This document shows, one piece after another, positions 1 to 8,639 of a stretch of DNA of 64,000 bases. Position numbers and translations under genes: made by a program. Source of the DNA: JADGNZ01 sp963715895 (lineage in GTDB: Bacteria > Acidobacteriota > Thermoanaerobaculia > Gp7-AA8). Each line of letters opens with the position of its first letter. The first letter of the stretch is position 1. The notes beneath the pieces are model-generated. The model searched no databases, was not told the origin of the DNA, and worked only from the letters and a program-made list of their open reading frames with translations. The stretch is taken from positions 5,022,001 to 5,086,000 of the forward strand of contig OY970284.1 in NCBI GenBank assembly GCA_963715895.1, given 5' to 3'.

Positions 1-1
1 G

Positions 2-3000
2 TTCAACGCCCCGTGTGCGCCGGCCGGGATCGCCACGCAGCCCGGCGACACGGGAGCTCCGTCCGGACAACTGACTACGCTGGCCGTGGCAGCCAGTGGC
101 GCCGGACCGTTTTCCTACCAGTGGTACGAGGGAGCTGCCGGCTCGATGGACAGCCCGGTCGGCGGCGACAGCAACGTCCTCTCGGTGATGCCTGCGGCGT
201 CGACCAGTTACTGGGTCAACGTCACCAATGCCTGCGGAGCCGCGTCGAGCAACGTGGCCATGGTGACCGTCTGCGATCCTCCCGCGATCGCGGCGCAGAC
301 GCAATCACAGACCATCACCGCGGGATCGCCCGCCGCTCTCAGCGTCACCGGTACTGGCAATGGCACCCTCACCTACCAGTGGTATCAGGGTGAGGCGCCA
401 TCGACGGCGATGCCGATCGGCACGAGCAGCTCGCTGACGGTCACCCCCTCGGAGACGACGAGCTATTGGGCCAACGTCGCCAATGGCTGCGGAAGCACGG
501 CCAGCGACACCGTCATCGTCACCGTTTGCGATCCACCCGCGATCGCCGAGCAACCCGTTTCGCAGACCATCCCCGCGGGATCGGCAGTCACGCTCGACGT
601 TCTGGCAAGCGGCAGCGGTCCATTCGTCTACCAGTGGTATCTCGGCGCCGCGCCTTCCACTGCCAATCCCATCCCTACCGACGACAGCCCGCTGACGGTT
701 GCGCCGGCGTCGACGACGAGCTATTGGGTCTCCATCACCAATGGTTGCGGAAGCGTGGCCAGCAACACGGTGACGGTAACGCTCTGCAACCCGCCAACGA
801 TCACCGTGCAGCCGCAATCGCAGACCATCACGGCCGGATCGTCCGCCACACTCAGCGTGACGGCCTGCTGCGACGCTTCCTTCAGCTATCAGTGGTACTC
901 GGGAGTGACGCCCGTAGGCAACGGCAGCACCCTGAACGTGTCTCCGGCGGTCACGACGACCTATTGGGTCAGCGTCTCCAACAGCTGCGGCAGCACCGCG
1001 AGCAACATCGCTACCGTGACCGTCTGCGGGCCGATAACCATTGCCACGCAACCCCTCTCGCAAACAGTGGGCTCCGGTTCATCGGCCACGCTCACCGTGG
1101 CGGCAACCGGCGGCGGCTCCTACAGCTATCAGTGGTACGAGGGTATGAGCGGCAACCTCGCCACGCCAGTCGGCACCAACAGCAGCACCTTCGTCACGCC
1201 GCCGCTCACGGCGATGAAGTCCTACTGGGTTCGCGTGACGTCGTCGTGCCTCGGCACGTTCACGGCCGACAGCGCCGCGGCCACGATCTCGGTCCAGATC
1301 CAGATCGTTCGCAGGCAGCTCGCCGGCAATAACGCCAACTCCATGCCCAGTGTCACGACAAACTGGAGCCAGCCGACGCAGGCCGGAAACCTGCTCGTGG
1401 CCGTCCTCTCCGCTTCGGACGTCGTTCAGATCGGAGCATTCACTCCACCCGCGGGATGGCAACTGGCGAATACGAATTCCTACAGCAACATCAAGACATC
1501 GATCTACTACTACCCCAACAACCCCGGTGGAAGGACCGCGGAGACGTTCTCTCTGACCAACTACCCCGATTCGACGCTCGATCTCATCGAATACACGGGC
1601 GTCATGGCCGCCTCTCCTCTCGACCAGACCGCCATCGACGAAGGGAGCGCCCCGATCGGCATGGTGGCCGTCGACACCGGTACCACCCAGCCGACCGCGA
1701 AACCGAGGGAAGTGGTGTTGACGGCGCTGACCACGTACGCGCAGTCCAGCTTCACAAACCCCACCAACTCCTTCGTGAAGATCGATGAACAGAGCGTTCT
1801 CTATCACCTGACGACGGCGGTCCACGAGAGCCTGGTCACGACGACGGGCTCCTATGGCCACCAAGCCAACGTTGGTGGAAATGCGCAGTGGGTAGGCCTT
1901 GCCGTGACCTTCATGGCCATCGAGTGCACGGGTCCACCCACCATCTCGGCGCAGCCGGCGTCGACGACGAACCCGTCCGGACAGCCGGTGACGTTGAGGG
2001 TCACGGCCGCGGGCAGCGGATTGAATTACCAGTGGTACCAGGGAACCGCTCCTTCGACGATGACTCCGGTCGGCACCAACAGCAACACGCTTACCGTCAC
2101 TCCGGCGGCGACGACGAGCTATTGGGTCAATGTCTCCAGCGCCTGCGGAAGTACCGCCAGCAACACGGCCACGATCACCCTCTGCACGCTCCCCGGCATC
2201 GCCGCCCAGCCGCTTTCGCAGTCAAGCACCTCCGGGGCGTCCGTCACCCTGAGCGTCACGGCGACCGGCAACGCTCCGTTCAGCTACCAGTGGTATCAGG
2301 GGACGGCCGGCACGACCACCAGTCCGATCGGAACAAATAGCAGCACGATCACCGTCAATCCGACGGTGACGACGAGCTACTGGGTCAAGGTCAGCAACAG
2401 TTGCGGCGCGACGAACAGCAACACCGCCACCGTGACGATCTGCAGTCCGGCGGTCATCGTCACCCAGCCGTCATCGCAGACCATTCCGGCGGGATCGCCG
2501 GCCACGCTCAGCGTCGCCGCCGGCGGCAGCAGTCCATTCACCTTTCAGTGGTATCAGGGAACGAGCGGGACGACCACCACTCCTGTCGGAACAAACAGCA
2601 GCATATTGACCGTCACTCCGGCGGCGACGACGAGCTATTGGGTGAAGGTGACGAACAGTTGTGGAGCGGCATCGAGCAACACCGCCACGGTCACCGTCCT
2701 GACCCACATCACGCGGCGGCAGCTCGCCTCCGCCAACGCCAACTCCATGTCCAGTCTCACCGCGAATTGGACGCAGGCCACGCAGGCAGGCAGCCTGCTG
2801 GTAGGGATCATTTCTGCTTCCGACACCAACGCCATCGGAGCGTTCACACCGCCGGCGGGATGGCAACTCGCCAACACCTACTCGTTCAACAACGTCAAGA
2901 CCTCGATTTACTACTACCCGAACAACTCCGGCGGAAGGACCGCGGAGACCTTCTACCTGACCAATTACCCCGATTCGACGCTCGACCTCATCGAGTACAC

Positions 3001-3337
3001 CGGCGTCATGGCGGCGTCGCCGCTCGACAAGAGCGGAATCGACGGGGGATGGTCCCCGGTCAATGGAATCGTCGACAGCGGCAGCACTCCGGCGACGGCG
3101 CAGTCGAAGGAGGTGGTCATCACGGCGCTGACCACCTACGCGCAGACCAGCTTCACGAACGCGACGAACGGCTTCACGAAGGTCCACGAACAGGGAGTGC
3201 TTTATCACCTGACCACGGCCGTGCACGAGAACATTGTCACCACGGCCGGCGGCTGGGGCCATTCCGCGAATGCGGGAGGGAGCGCGCCCTGGGTCGGTCT
3301 GGTAGTAACGTTCAAGTCAGCCGACACCTCGCCATGA
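2..3337 (+). CDS. Secreted Ig-like repeat protein, 3' part (5'-truncated by window edge)
   Basis: The reading frame is open from base 2, so the gene begins outside the window; a GTG at 86 is internal to a repeat. About 1,111 residues are visible. There are eight Ig-like repeats of about 85 residues, each with a YQWY (once FQWY) core, a TTSYWV strand and a Cys near each end. They are arranged as five repeats, a module of about 200 residues, three repeats, and a second copy of that module (near nt 1300-1925 and 2700-3320). The two modules are almost identical over long stretches, for example PDSTLDLIEYTGVMAASPLD. This architecture is typical of extracellular adhesin-like or matrix proteins. No C-terminal sorting or anchor motif is visible; it ends shortly after a VTFK strand. 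The function is inferred only from architecture. Confidence 0.85.
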   Translation, partial: FNAPCAPAGIATQPGDTGAPSGQLTTLAVAASGAGPFSYQWYEGAAGSMDSPVGGDSNVLSVMPAASTSYWVNVTNACGAASSNVAMVTVCDPPAIAAQTQSQTITAGSPAALSVTGTGNGTLTYQWYQGEAPSTAMPIGTSSSLTVTPSETTSYWANVANGCGSTASDTVIVTVCDPPAIAEQPVSQTIPAGSAVTLDVLASGSGPFVYQWYLGAAPSTANPIPTDDSPLTVAPASTTSYWVSITNGCGSVASNTVTVTLCNPPTITVQPQSQTITAGSSATLSVTACCDASFSYQWYSGVTPVGNGSTLNVSPAVTTTYWVSVSNSCGSTASNIATVTVCGPITIATQPLSQTVGSGSSATLTVAATGGGSYSYQWYEGMSGNLATPVGTNSSTFVTPPLTAMKSYWVRVTSSCLGTFTADSAAATISVQIQIVRRQLAGNNANSMPSVTTNWSQPTQAGNLLVAVLSASDVVQIGAFTPPAGWQLANTNSYSNIKTSIYYYPNNPGGRTAETFSLTNYPDSTLDLIEYTGVMAASPLDQTAIDEGSAPIGMVAVDTGTTQPTAKPREVVLTALTTYAQSSFTNPTNSFVKIDEQSVLYHLTTAVHESLVTTTGSYGHQANVGGNAQWVGLAVTFMAIECTGPPTISAQPASTTNPSGQPVTLRVTAAGSGLNYQWYQGTAPSTMTPVGTNSNTLTVTPAATTSYWVNVSSACGSTASNTATITLCTLPGIAAQPLSQSSTSGASVTLSVTATGNAPFSYQWYQGTAGTTTSPIGTNSSTITVNPTVTTSYWVKVSNSCGATNSNTATVTICSPAVIVTQPSSQTIPAGSPATLSVAAGGSSPFTFQWYQGTSGTTTTPVGTNSSILTVTPAATTSYWVKVTNSCGAASSNTATVTVLTHITRRQLASANANSMSSLTANWTQATQAGSLLVGIISASDTNAIGAFTPPAGWQLANTYSFNNVKTSIYYYPNNSGGRTAETFYLTNYPDSTLDLIEYTGVMAASPLDKSGIDGGWSPVNGIVDSGSTPATAQSKEVVITALTTYAQTSFTNATNGFTKVHEQGVLYHLTTAVHENIVTTAGGWGHSANAGGSAPWVGLVVTFKSADTSP

Positions 3338-3368
3338 GCCCGCGACGACAGTTCGCTCGGTGACCAAC

Positions 3369-3400
3369 AGGGCGGGCCGGAAGGCCCGCCCTGCCTTTTC
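3369..3400 (+). terminator. Rho-independent terminator after the Ig-repeat gene
   Basis: A perfect 10-bp stem (3369-3378 with 3383-3392, loop GGAA) lies 32 bp after the stop codon and is followed by GCCTTTTC. It separates the Ig-repeat gene from the efflux operon. Confidence 0.8.
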
Positions 3401-3418
3401 ACAGAACGCCCTCGCCCA

Positions 3419-3536
3419 AACGTAGGTCGGACTCTCTTGTCCGACAGGTACTTGCGCGGCCGTTAATCGAAGCCTTACCGCGGCTACGTCAGCAGTTGCG
3501 CAAGTACCGGTCGGACTTGAGAGTCCGACCCACGTT
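3419..3536. repeat. Inverted-repeat element with 39-bp arms
   Basis: Arms 3419-3457 and 3498-3536 are inverted copies with only a few mismatches around a 40-bp centre. Each arm itself contains a small hairpin (GTCGGACTCT...GTCCGAC). There is no open reading frame inside. It looks like a REP/MITE-type intergenic element. The remaining 3537-3737 holds no gene, only the ribosome-binding site of the next one. Confidence 0.7.
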
Positions 3537-3737
3537 CCCAGGCCGTGCCCGTGAGACAGCAGCCTGTCCGGCATGACCGTAACAACTTCCTCATAGCGCC
3601 GAGCCCGCCGTCCGCTGTATTTTGCACCGTTCCGGACGGTGGTTCCGCAACTTGGCCCCTCCGGCGTACAGCATCTGATTCGAGCGCGGGCGGGCTGGTT
3701 TGGACATTGCTAGCCCCCCGGGGAAGAAGGAGTATCA

Positions 3738-5045
3738 ATGCCGCAGAGGTTGATCGATCGGGACGAGGCGGATAGCAACTCGGCGCGGGACATCCGCGTC
3801 GCTCCGCCCCCCGAGGTGGGCCCGCATCACACCCGCAACCGCAACATTGCCATTGCCGTCGTCATCATCGTCATCATTCTGGCCATCGTCCTGCTGCGGC
3901 AGCGCACGGCCGCCAACGCCGCCAAGGCGGCAGCGGCCGCCGCCAGTACGCGTGACCGGGCGGTCCCGGTCAGTGTCGAGCCGGTCGTGGCCCGCGATGT
4001 TCCCGTCTATCTCGACGGTCTCGGCAACGTCAACGCCCTCAACACCATCACCATCAAGCCGCGCATCGACGGACAGCTCCTCCGCTTCGACTTCCAGGAA
4101 GGGCAGATCGTCCAGGCCGGCTCAGAGATCGCCCTGATCGATCCTGCTCCCTCCGAGGCCCAGCTCGCGCAGGCGGTAGCCAACCGATTCAAGGATGAGG
4201 CGACGCTGGAGAACACCCGGCACGACCTGCAGCGCTTCGCCGATCTCGCCAAGGCCGGGGTCATTCCGCAGCAGCAGTACGACACCCAGCAATCGCAGCT
4301 TCGCGTAAACGAAGGGACCATCAAGGCCGATGACGCCCAGATCCAGCAGGCAAAGCTCAACGTCGAGTACTGCCACATCAAGACGCCGATCACCGGGCGC
4401 GTCGGCATCCGCTTCATCGATCCCGGCAACATGGTGCATGCCGCCGACGCCAACGGCCTGGTGGCCATCACCCAGATACAGCCGATCGCCGCGCTCTTCA
4501 CGCTCCCCGAGGATCAACTGCAGGCAGTCACGCAACATGCAAAACCGGGTGGATTTCCGGTCGAAGCGTGGAGCCGCGACGGCACCACCAAACTGGCCAC
4601 CGGCCGCCTGCTGACGATCGACAACGAGATCGACCCCAACACCGGCACCTTCCGCTGCAAGGCCGTCTTCGACAACCGCGATGGCGCTCTCTTCCCGAAC
4701 CAGTTCGTCAACGCCCGGCTGCAGGTCGATACGCGGCAGCACGCGCTCACTGTACCGACCGCCGCCGTCCAGCATGGCGCGCAGGGAACGTACGTCTACG
4801 TCGTCAAGCCGGACAAGAGCGTCGACATGCGGCCGGTGCAGGTGGCCATGGCCGAGGGGACGACCTCCGTCCTCACCAGCGGCGTCAGCGAAGGCGACCA
4901 GATCGTCGTCGAAGGGGCTGACAAGCTGCAACCCAAGAGCAAAGTTGAGATCGGCGGACAGCGCGGCGGCGGGCGGCCTGGTGGCGGGGCGAAGCCCGGC
5001 GGCGGGAAGCCCGGCGGAGCAGGTCACAAACAAGGGAAGCCGTGA
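3738..5045 (+). CDS. RND efflux periplasmic adaptor (HlyD/MdtA family)
   Basis: Periplasmic adaptor that links an RND permease to an outer-membrane channel for multidrug efflux. Of 435 residues, 37-53 form one membrane anchor (run of I and V), followed by an Ala-rich linker, a lipoyl/barrel-sandwich half, a coiled-coil hairpin at about 145-205, the second half (TPITGRVGIRF) and a beta-barrel domain. The last 30 residues are unusually Gly/Lys/Pro-rich. The ATG has the site AAGAAGGAG five bases upstream. The stop overlaps the GTG of the permease (GTGA), so translation is coupled. MdtA/MexA-like by family; the substrate cannot be read from sequence. No outer-membrane channel gene is adjacent. 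Confidence 0.92.
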   Translation: MPQRLIDRDEADSNSARDIRVAPPPEVGPHHTRNRNIAIAVVIIVIILAIVLLRQRTAANAAKAAAAAASTRDRAVPVSVEPVVARDVPVYLDGLGNVNALNTITIKPRIDGQLLRFDFQEGQIVQAGSEIALIDPAPSEAQLAQAVANRFKDEATLENTRHDLQRFADLAKAGVIPQQQYDTQQSQLRVNEGTIKADDAQIQQAKLNVEYCHIKTPITGRVGIRFIDPGNMVHAADANGLVAITQIQPIAALFTLPEDQLQAVTQHAKPGGFPVEAWSRDGTTKLATGRLLTIDNEIDPNTGTFRCKAVFDNRDGALFPNQFVNARLQVDTRQHALTVPTAAVQHGAQGTYVYVVKPDKSVDMRPVQVAMAEGTTSVLTSGVSEGDQIVVEGADKLQPKSKVEIGGQRGGGRPGGGAKPGGGKPGGAGHKQGKP

Positions 5046-8000
5046 ACCCATCACGCATCTTCATCCTCCGCCCCGTAGCGACCTCGCTGCTCATGGCGGC
5101 CATTCTGCTCGCCGGCTTCGTCGCCTTCCGCGAGCTGCCGGTCTCCGCGCTCCCCCAGGTCGACTATCCGACCATCCAGGTCCTGACCTTCTATCCCGGC
5201 GCCAGCCCGGACGTCATGACCTCCTCCGTCACCGCGCCGATGGAGCGGCAGTTCGGACAGATCCCCGGCCTGCAGCAGATGAGCTCCACCAGCTCCTTCG
5301 GCGGCTCGATGATCACGCTGCAGTTCGATCTGAAACAGAACATCGACGTCGCCGAACAGGAAGTGCAGGCCGCCATCAACGCCTCCGCCAGCTTCCTTCC
5401 GCGCGACCTCCCCAACCCGCCGATCTACAGCAAAGTCAATCCGGCCGACACCCCCATCATCACCCTCGGCCTGACCTCCTCGCAGCTTCCGCTGAGCAAA
5501 GTGGAAGACCTCGCCGACACCACCCTGGCCCAGAAGATCTCGCAGCTCCCCGGCGTCGGCCTGGTCACTATCAGCGGCGGCCAGAAGCCGGCCGTGCGGG
5601 TGCAGGCCAACCCTTCCGCGCTGGCCTCGTACGGACTGAGTCTCGAGGATCTCCGCACCGGACTGGCCGCGGCCAACACCGATCAGGCCAAGGGAAACCT
5701 GCAGGGGCCGGCGCAGAGCTACAGCATCGGCGCGAACGATCAGATCTTCGCCAGCGGCGACTACAAGCCGGTCATCATCGCCTACCGCAACGGCGCGCCT
5801 GTGCGCGTCTCCGACGTCGCCTATGTCGTCGACGGAGTCGAAGACGCGCAGAAAGCGGCCTGGATGAACACCACCCCCGCCGTGATCATGAACGTCCAGC
5901 GGCAGCCGGGGGCGAACATCATCAGCGTCGTCGACCGCATCGAAGCGCTGCTGCCGCAACTGACCAGCAGTCTACCGCCGAGCGTGAAGGTGACGGTGCT
6001 GACCGACCGCACGGTCACGATCCGCGCCTCGGTTCACGACGTCGAGTTCGAGCTGCTGCTGACCGTGCTCCTGGTCGTGCTGGTGATCTTTCTCTTCCTC
6101 CGCCGCGTCTCCGCCACGATCATCCCCAGCGTGGCCGTGCCGCTGTCGATCGTCGGCACGTTCGGCGTGATGTACCTCCTCGGCTACTCGCTCGACAACC
6201 TCTCATTAATGGCGCTGACCATCTCCACCGGCTTTGTCGTCGACGACGCCATCGTGATGATCGAGAACATCACCCGCTACATCGAGCAAGGCGACAAGCC
6301 GCTGGAGGCGGCCCTCAAAGGCTCGAAGCAGATCGGCTTCACCATCGTGTCGCTGACCGTCTCCCTGATCGCCGTGCTCATCCCGCTGCTCTTCATGGCC
6401 GACATCGTGGGACGCCTCTTCCGCGAGTTCGCCATCACGCTCAGCGTGACCATCCTCGTCTCCGCCGTCGTCTCGCTGACGCTGACGCCGATGATGGCGT
6501 CCAAGCTCCTGAAGGCCGAGAGCGACGAAAAAGAGCACGGCCGGTTTTTCAAAAAGTCGGAAGAGCTCTTCGAGCGCGTCATCGCCTACTACGGCCGCAC
6601 GCTGCAGTTCGTGCTCCGGCACCAGACCACCACGCTGCTGGTGACGGTGGCCACGCTGGCGCTCACGATCTTCCTCTACATCATCGTTCCCAAGGGTTTC
6701 TTTCCGCTGCAGGACACCGGCGTCATCCTCGGCATCTCCGAAGCGCCGGAAGATACGTCGTTCCCGGCGATGGCGGACCGGCAACTGGCGCTCACCGAGG
6801 TGGTCACGCACGATCCGGCCGTGGCCAGCGTCTCCTCCTTCATCGGCGTCGACGGCACGAACACGACCTCGAACGTCGGCAGGATCCAGATCAACCTCAA
6901 GCCGCTCGAGGAGCGCGACGCCAACGCTTCCGACATCATCCGCCGCCTGCAACCGAAGCTGGCCAATGTCTCCGGCATCACGCTCTACATGCAGCCGGTG
7001 CAGGACCTCTCCGTCGAGAACCGCGTCAGCCGCACGCAATACCAGTACACGCTCGAAGACGCGAACGCCGTCGAGCTGGCGCAGTGGATCCCGCGCATCG
7101 TCGGCGACCTGCGCAAGTTGCCGGAGCTGACCGACGTCGCCAGCGATCAGGGCAACGGAAGCCTGGAGGCCGACCTGGTAGTCGACCGCAACACCGCCTC
7201 GCGCCTCGGCGTGACGCCGCAGATGATCGACGACACACTCTACGACGCCTTCGGCCAGCGCCAGGTCTCGACCATCTTCACGCAGCTCAACCAGTACCAC
7301 GTCGTGCTCGAGGCCGATCCCAAACTCCAGCTCACGCCCGACGCGCTGCAACACATCTACGTGCACGCCGCACCAGTCGGCGGTGCCGCCCCGGCCCCGT
7401 CGAGCAATGCTCAGTCAACATCGCCGGCATCGTCATCGACGCCTGCTATCCCCGGTACCACGAAACCTGTCCCGCAGCTCTCCGGCTCACGCGAACAGAT
7501 CATTCCGCTCAGCAGCTTCGCGCATATCGAGACGAAGTCGACCCCGGTGGCCGTCAATCACCTCGGCCAGTTTCCCGTGGCCACGATCTCGTTCAACCTC
7601 GCCCCGGGAGCGTCCCTCGGCGGGGCAACGAAGACGATCGATGACGAGGTGGCCAAACTCGGCCTCCCCGTCAGCATCCATACGGAGTTTCAGGGAACGG
7701 CCGCGGTCTTCCGCAGCTCGCTGGCGAATGAGGGATGGCTGATCCTGGCCGCGCTCATCACCGTCTACATCGTTCTCGGCGTTCTGTACGAGAGCTACAT
7801 CCATCCCATCACGATCCTCTCCACCCTCCCCTCCGCCGGCGTCGGCGCGATCCTGGCGCTGATGCTCTTCCACATGGAGCTGGGGGTGGTGGCGTTGATC
7901 GGCATCATCCTGCTGATCGGCATCGTGAAGAAGAACGCCATCATGATGATCGACTTCGCGCTCGAGGCCGAGCGCGAGCAGAACAAGCCCGCCGAGGAGG

Positions 8001-8278
8001 CCATCTATCAGGCCTGCCTGCTGCGCTTCCGCCCGATCATGATGACCACGTTCGCCGCTCTCTTCGGCGGCCTCCCCCTGGCCCTCGGCCGCGGCACCGG
8101 CGCCGAGCTGCGTCACCCTCTCGGAGTCACCATCGTCGGCGGCCTCCTCGTCAGCCAGCTCCTCACGCTCTACACGACGCCGGTCGTCTACATCTGGTTC
8201 GACAAACTCGCCGCGAGGGTCAAGCGAAGGGTGCATGTGGGGAACGCAGGTGGGGAGCCGCAACCGGCGGAGGGATGA
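5042..8278 (+). CDS. RND multidrug efflux permease (MdtB/AcrB-like), intact
   Basis: Inner-membrane proton/drug antiporter of 1,078 residues, the usual RND length plus an insert. It has the family N-terminus (RIFILRPVATSLLMA), the paired proton-relay aspartates D401/D402 in VVDDAIVMIENI, and the C-terminal EAEREQNKP, RFRPIMMTT and ELRHPLG blocks. It begins at GTG 5042, overlapping the adaptor stop. Residues about 777-820 are a Ser/Ala/Pro-rich low-complexity linker inside the second porter domain that the paralogue downstream lacks. Two different permeases after one adaptor resembles the MdtBC heteromeric arrangement. Confidence 0.93.
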   Translation: MNPSRIFILRPVATSLLMAAILLAGFVAFRELPVSALPQVDYPTIQVLTFYPGASPDVMTSSVTAPMERQFGQIPGLQQMSSTSSFGGSMITLQFDLKQNIDVAEQEVQAAINASASFLPRDLPNPPIYSKVNPADTPIITLGLTSSQLPLSKVEDLADTTLAQKISQLPGVGLVTISGGQKPAVRVQANPSALASYGLSLEDLRTGLAAANTDQAKGNLQGPAQSYSIGANDQIFASGDYKPVIIAYRNGAPVRVSDVAYVVDGVEDAQKAAWMNTTPAVIMNVQRQPGANIISVVDRIEALLPQLTSSLPPSVKVTVLTDRTVTIRASVHDVEFELLLTVLLVVLVIFLFLRRVSATIIPSVAVPLSIVGTFGVMYLLGYSLDNLSLMALTISTGFVVDDAIVMIENITRYIEQGDKPLEAALKGSKQIGFTIVSLTVSLIAVLIPLLFMADIVGRLFREFAITLSVTILVSAVVSLTLTPMMASKLLKAESDEKEHGRFFKKSEELFERVIAYYGRTLQFVLRHQTTTLLVTVATLALTIFLYIIVPKGFFPLQDTGVILGISEAPEDTSFPAMADRQLALTEVVTHDPAVASVSSFIGVDGTNTTSNVGRIQINLKPLEERDANASDIIRRLQPKLANVSGITLYMQPVQDLSVENRVSRTQYQYTLEDANAVELAQWIPRIVGDLRKLPELTDVASDQGNGSLEADLVVDRNTASRLGVTPQMIDDTLYDAFGQRQVSTIFTQLNQYHVVLEADPKLQLTPDALQHIYVHAAPVGGAAPAPSSNAQSTSPASSSTPAIPGTTKPVPQLSGSREQIIPLSSFAHIETKSTPVAVNHLGQFPVATISFNLAPGASLGGATKTIDDEVAKLGLPVSIHTEFQGTAAVFRSSLANEGWLILAALITVYIVLGVLYESYIHPITILSTLPSAGVGAILALMLFHMELGVVALIGIILLIGIVKKNAIMMIDFALEAEREQNKPAEEAIYQACLLRFRPIMMTTFAALFGGLPLALGRGTGAELRHPLGVTIVGGLLVSQLLTLYTTPVVYIWFDKLAARVKRRVHVGNAGGEPQPAEG

Positions 8279-8330
8279 TGCCAACGATGAACACGAGCCA
8301 CACGCCGCTTGGCGTTGCCAGCCTGTTACC

Positions 8331-8537
8331 TCGAGAGCCCTTCTCCCCCGCGGGTTTTGGCGGGGGAGAAGGTGCCGACAGGCGGATGAGGGGGCGTTTT
8401 ACGCGTCCGTCATTTACTCACGAGCAGAGTTATCGGACCAGCGTTGGTAGATCGCACACATCGCGTATACGCCCCCCTCATCCGCCTTCGGCACCTTCTC
8501 CCCCCGCAAGAAACCGCGGGGGGAGAAGGGCTCTCGA
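8331..8537. repeat. Large imperfect inverted repeat between the two RND permease genes
   Basis: Arms 8331-8397 and 8469-8537 are inverted copies of about 67 bp. They contain GAGAGCCCTTCTCCCCC and CCTCATCCGCCTTCGGCACC blocks and nested smaller palindromes, around a centre of about 70 bp. There is no coding content. It looks like a dispersed intergenic palindromic element inserted in an efflux operon. The rest of 8279-8639 has no gene apart from the heptamer array that follows. Confidence 0.75.
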
Positions 8538-8604
8538 TGTAAGGGAGTGGCAAGAGCGTCAGGCAGACTGCGGGTTAGCGCAACGGAGCGCTGGCGTCTC
8601 TGAT

Positions 8605-8639
8605 CCTTCTGCCTTCCGCCTTCTGCCTTCTGCCTTCCA
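8605..8639 (+). repeat. Five tandem copies of a 7-bp repeat abutting a start codon
   Basis: The heptamer CCTTCTG (with CCTTCCG and CCTTCCA variants) is repeated five times and runs directly into the ATG at 8640. This is where a Shine-Dalgarno sequence would normally sit, and none is visible. Confidence 0.7.

Noticed and set aside
4681..7644. 987-codon frame overlapping adaptor and permease genes
   Set aside because: Arg/Ser/Pro-rich translation of the wrong frame; both real genes are clear family members.
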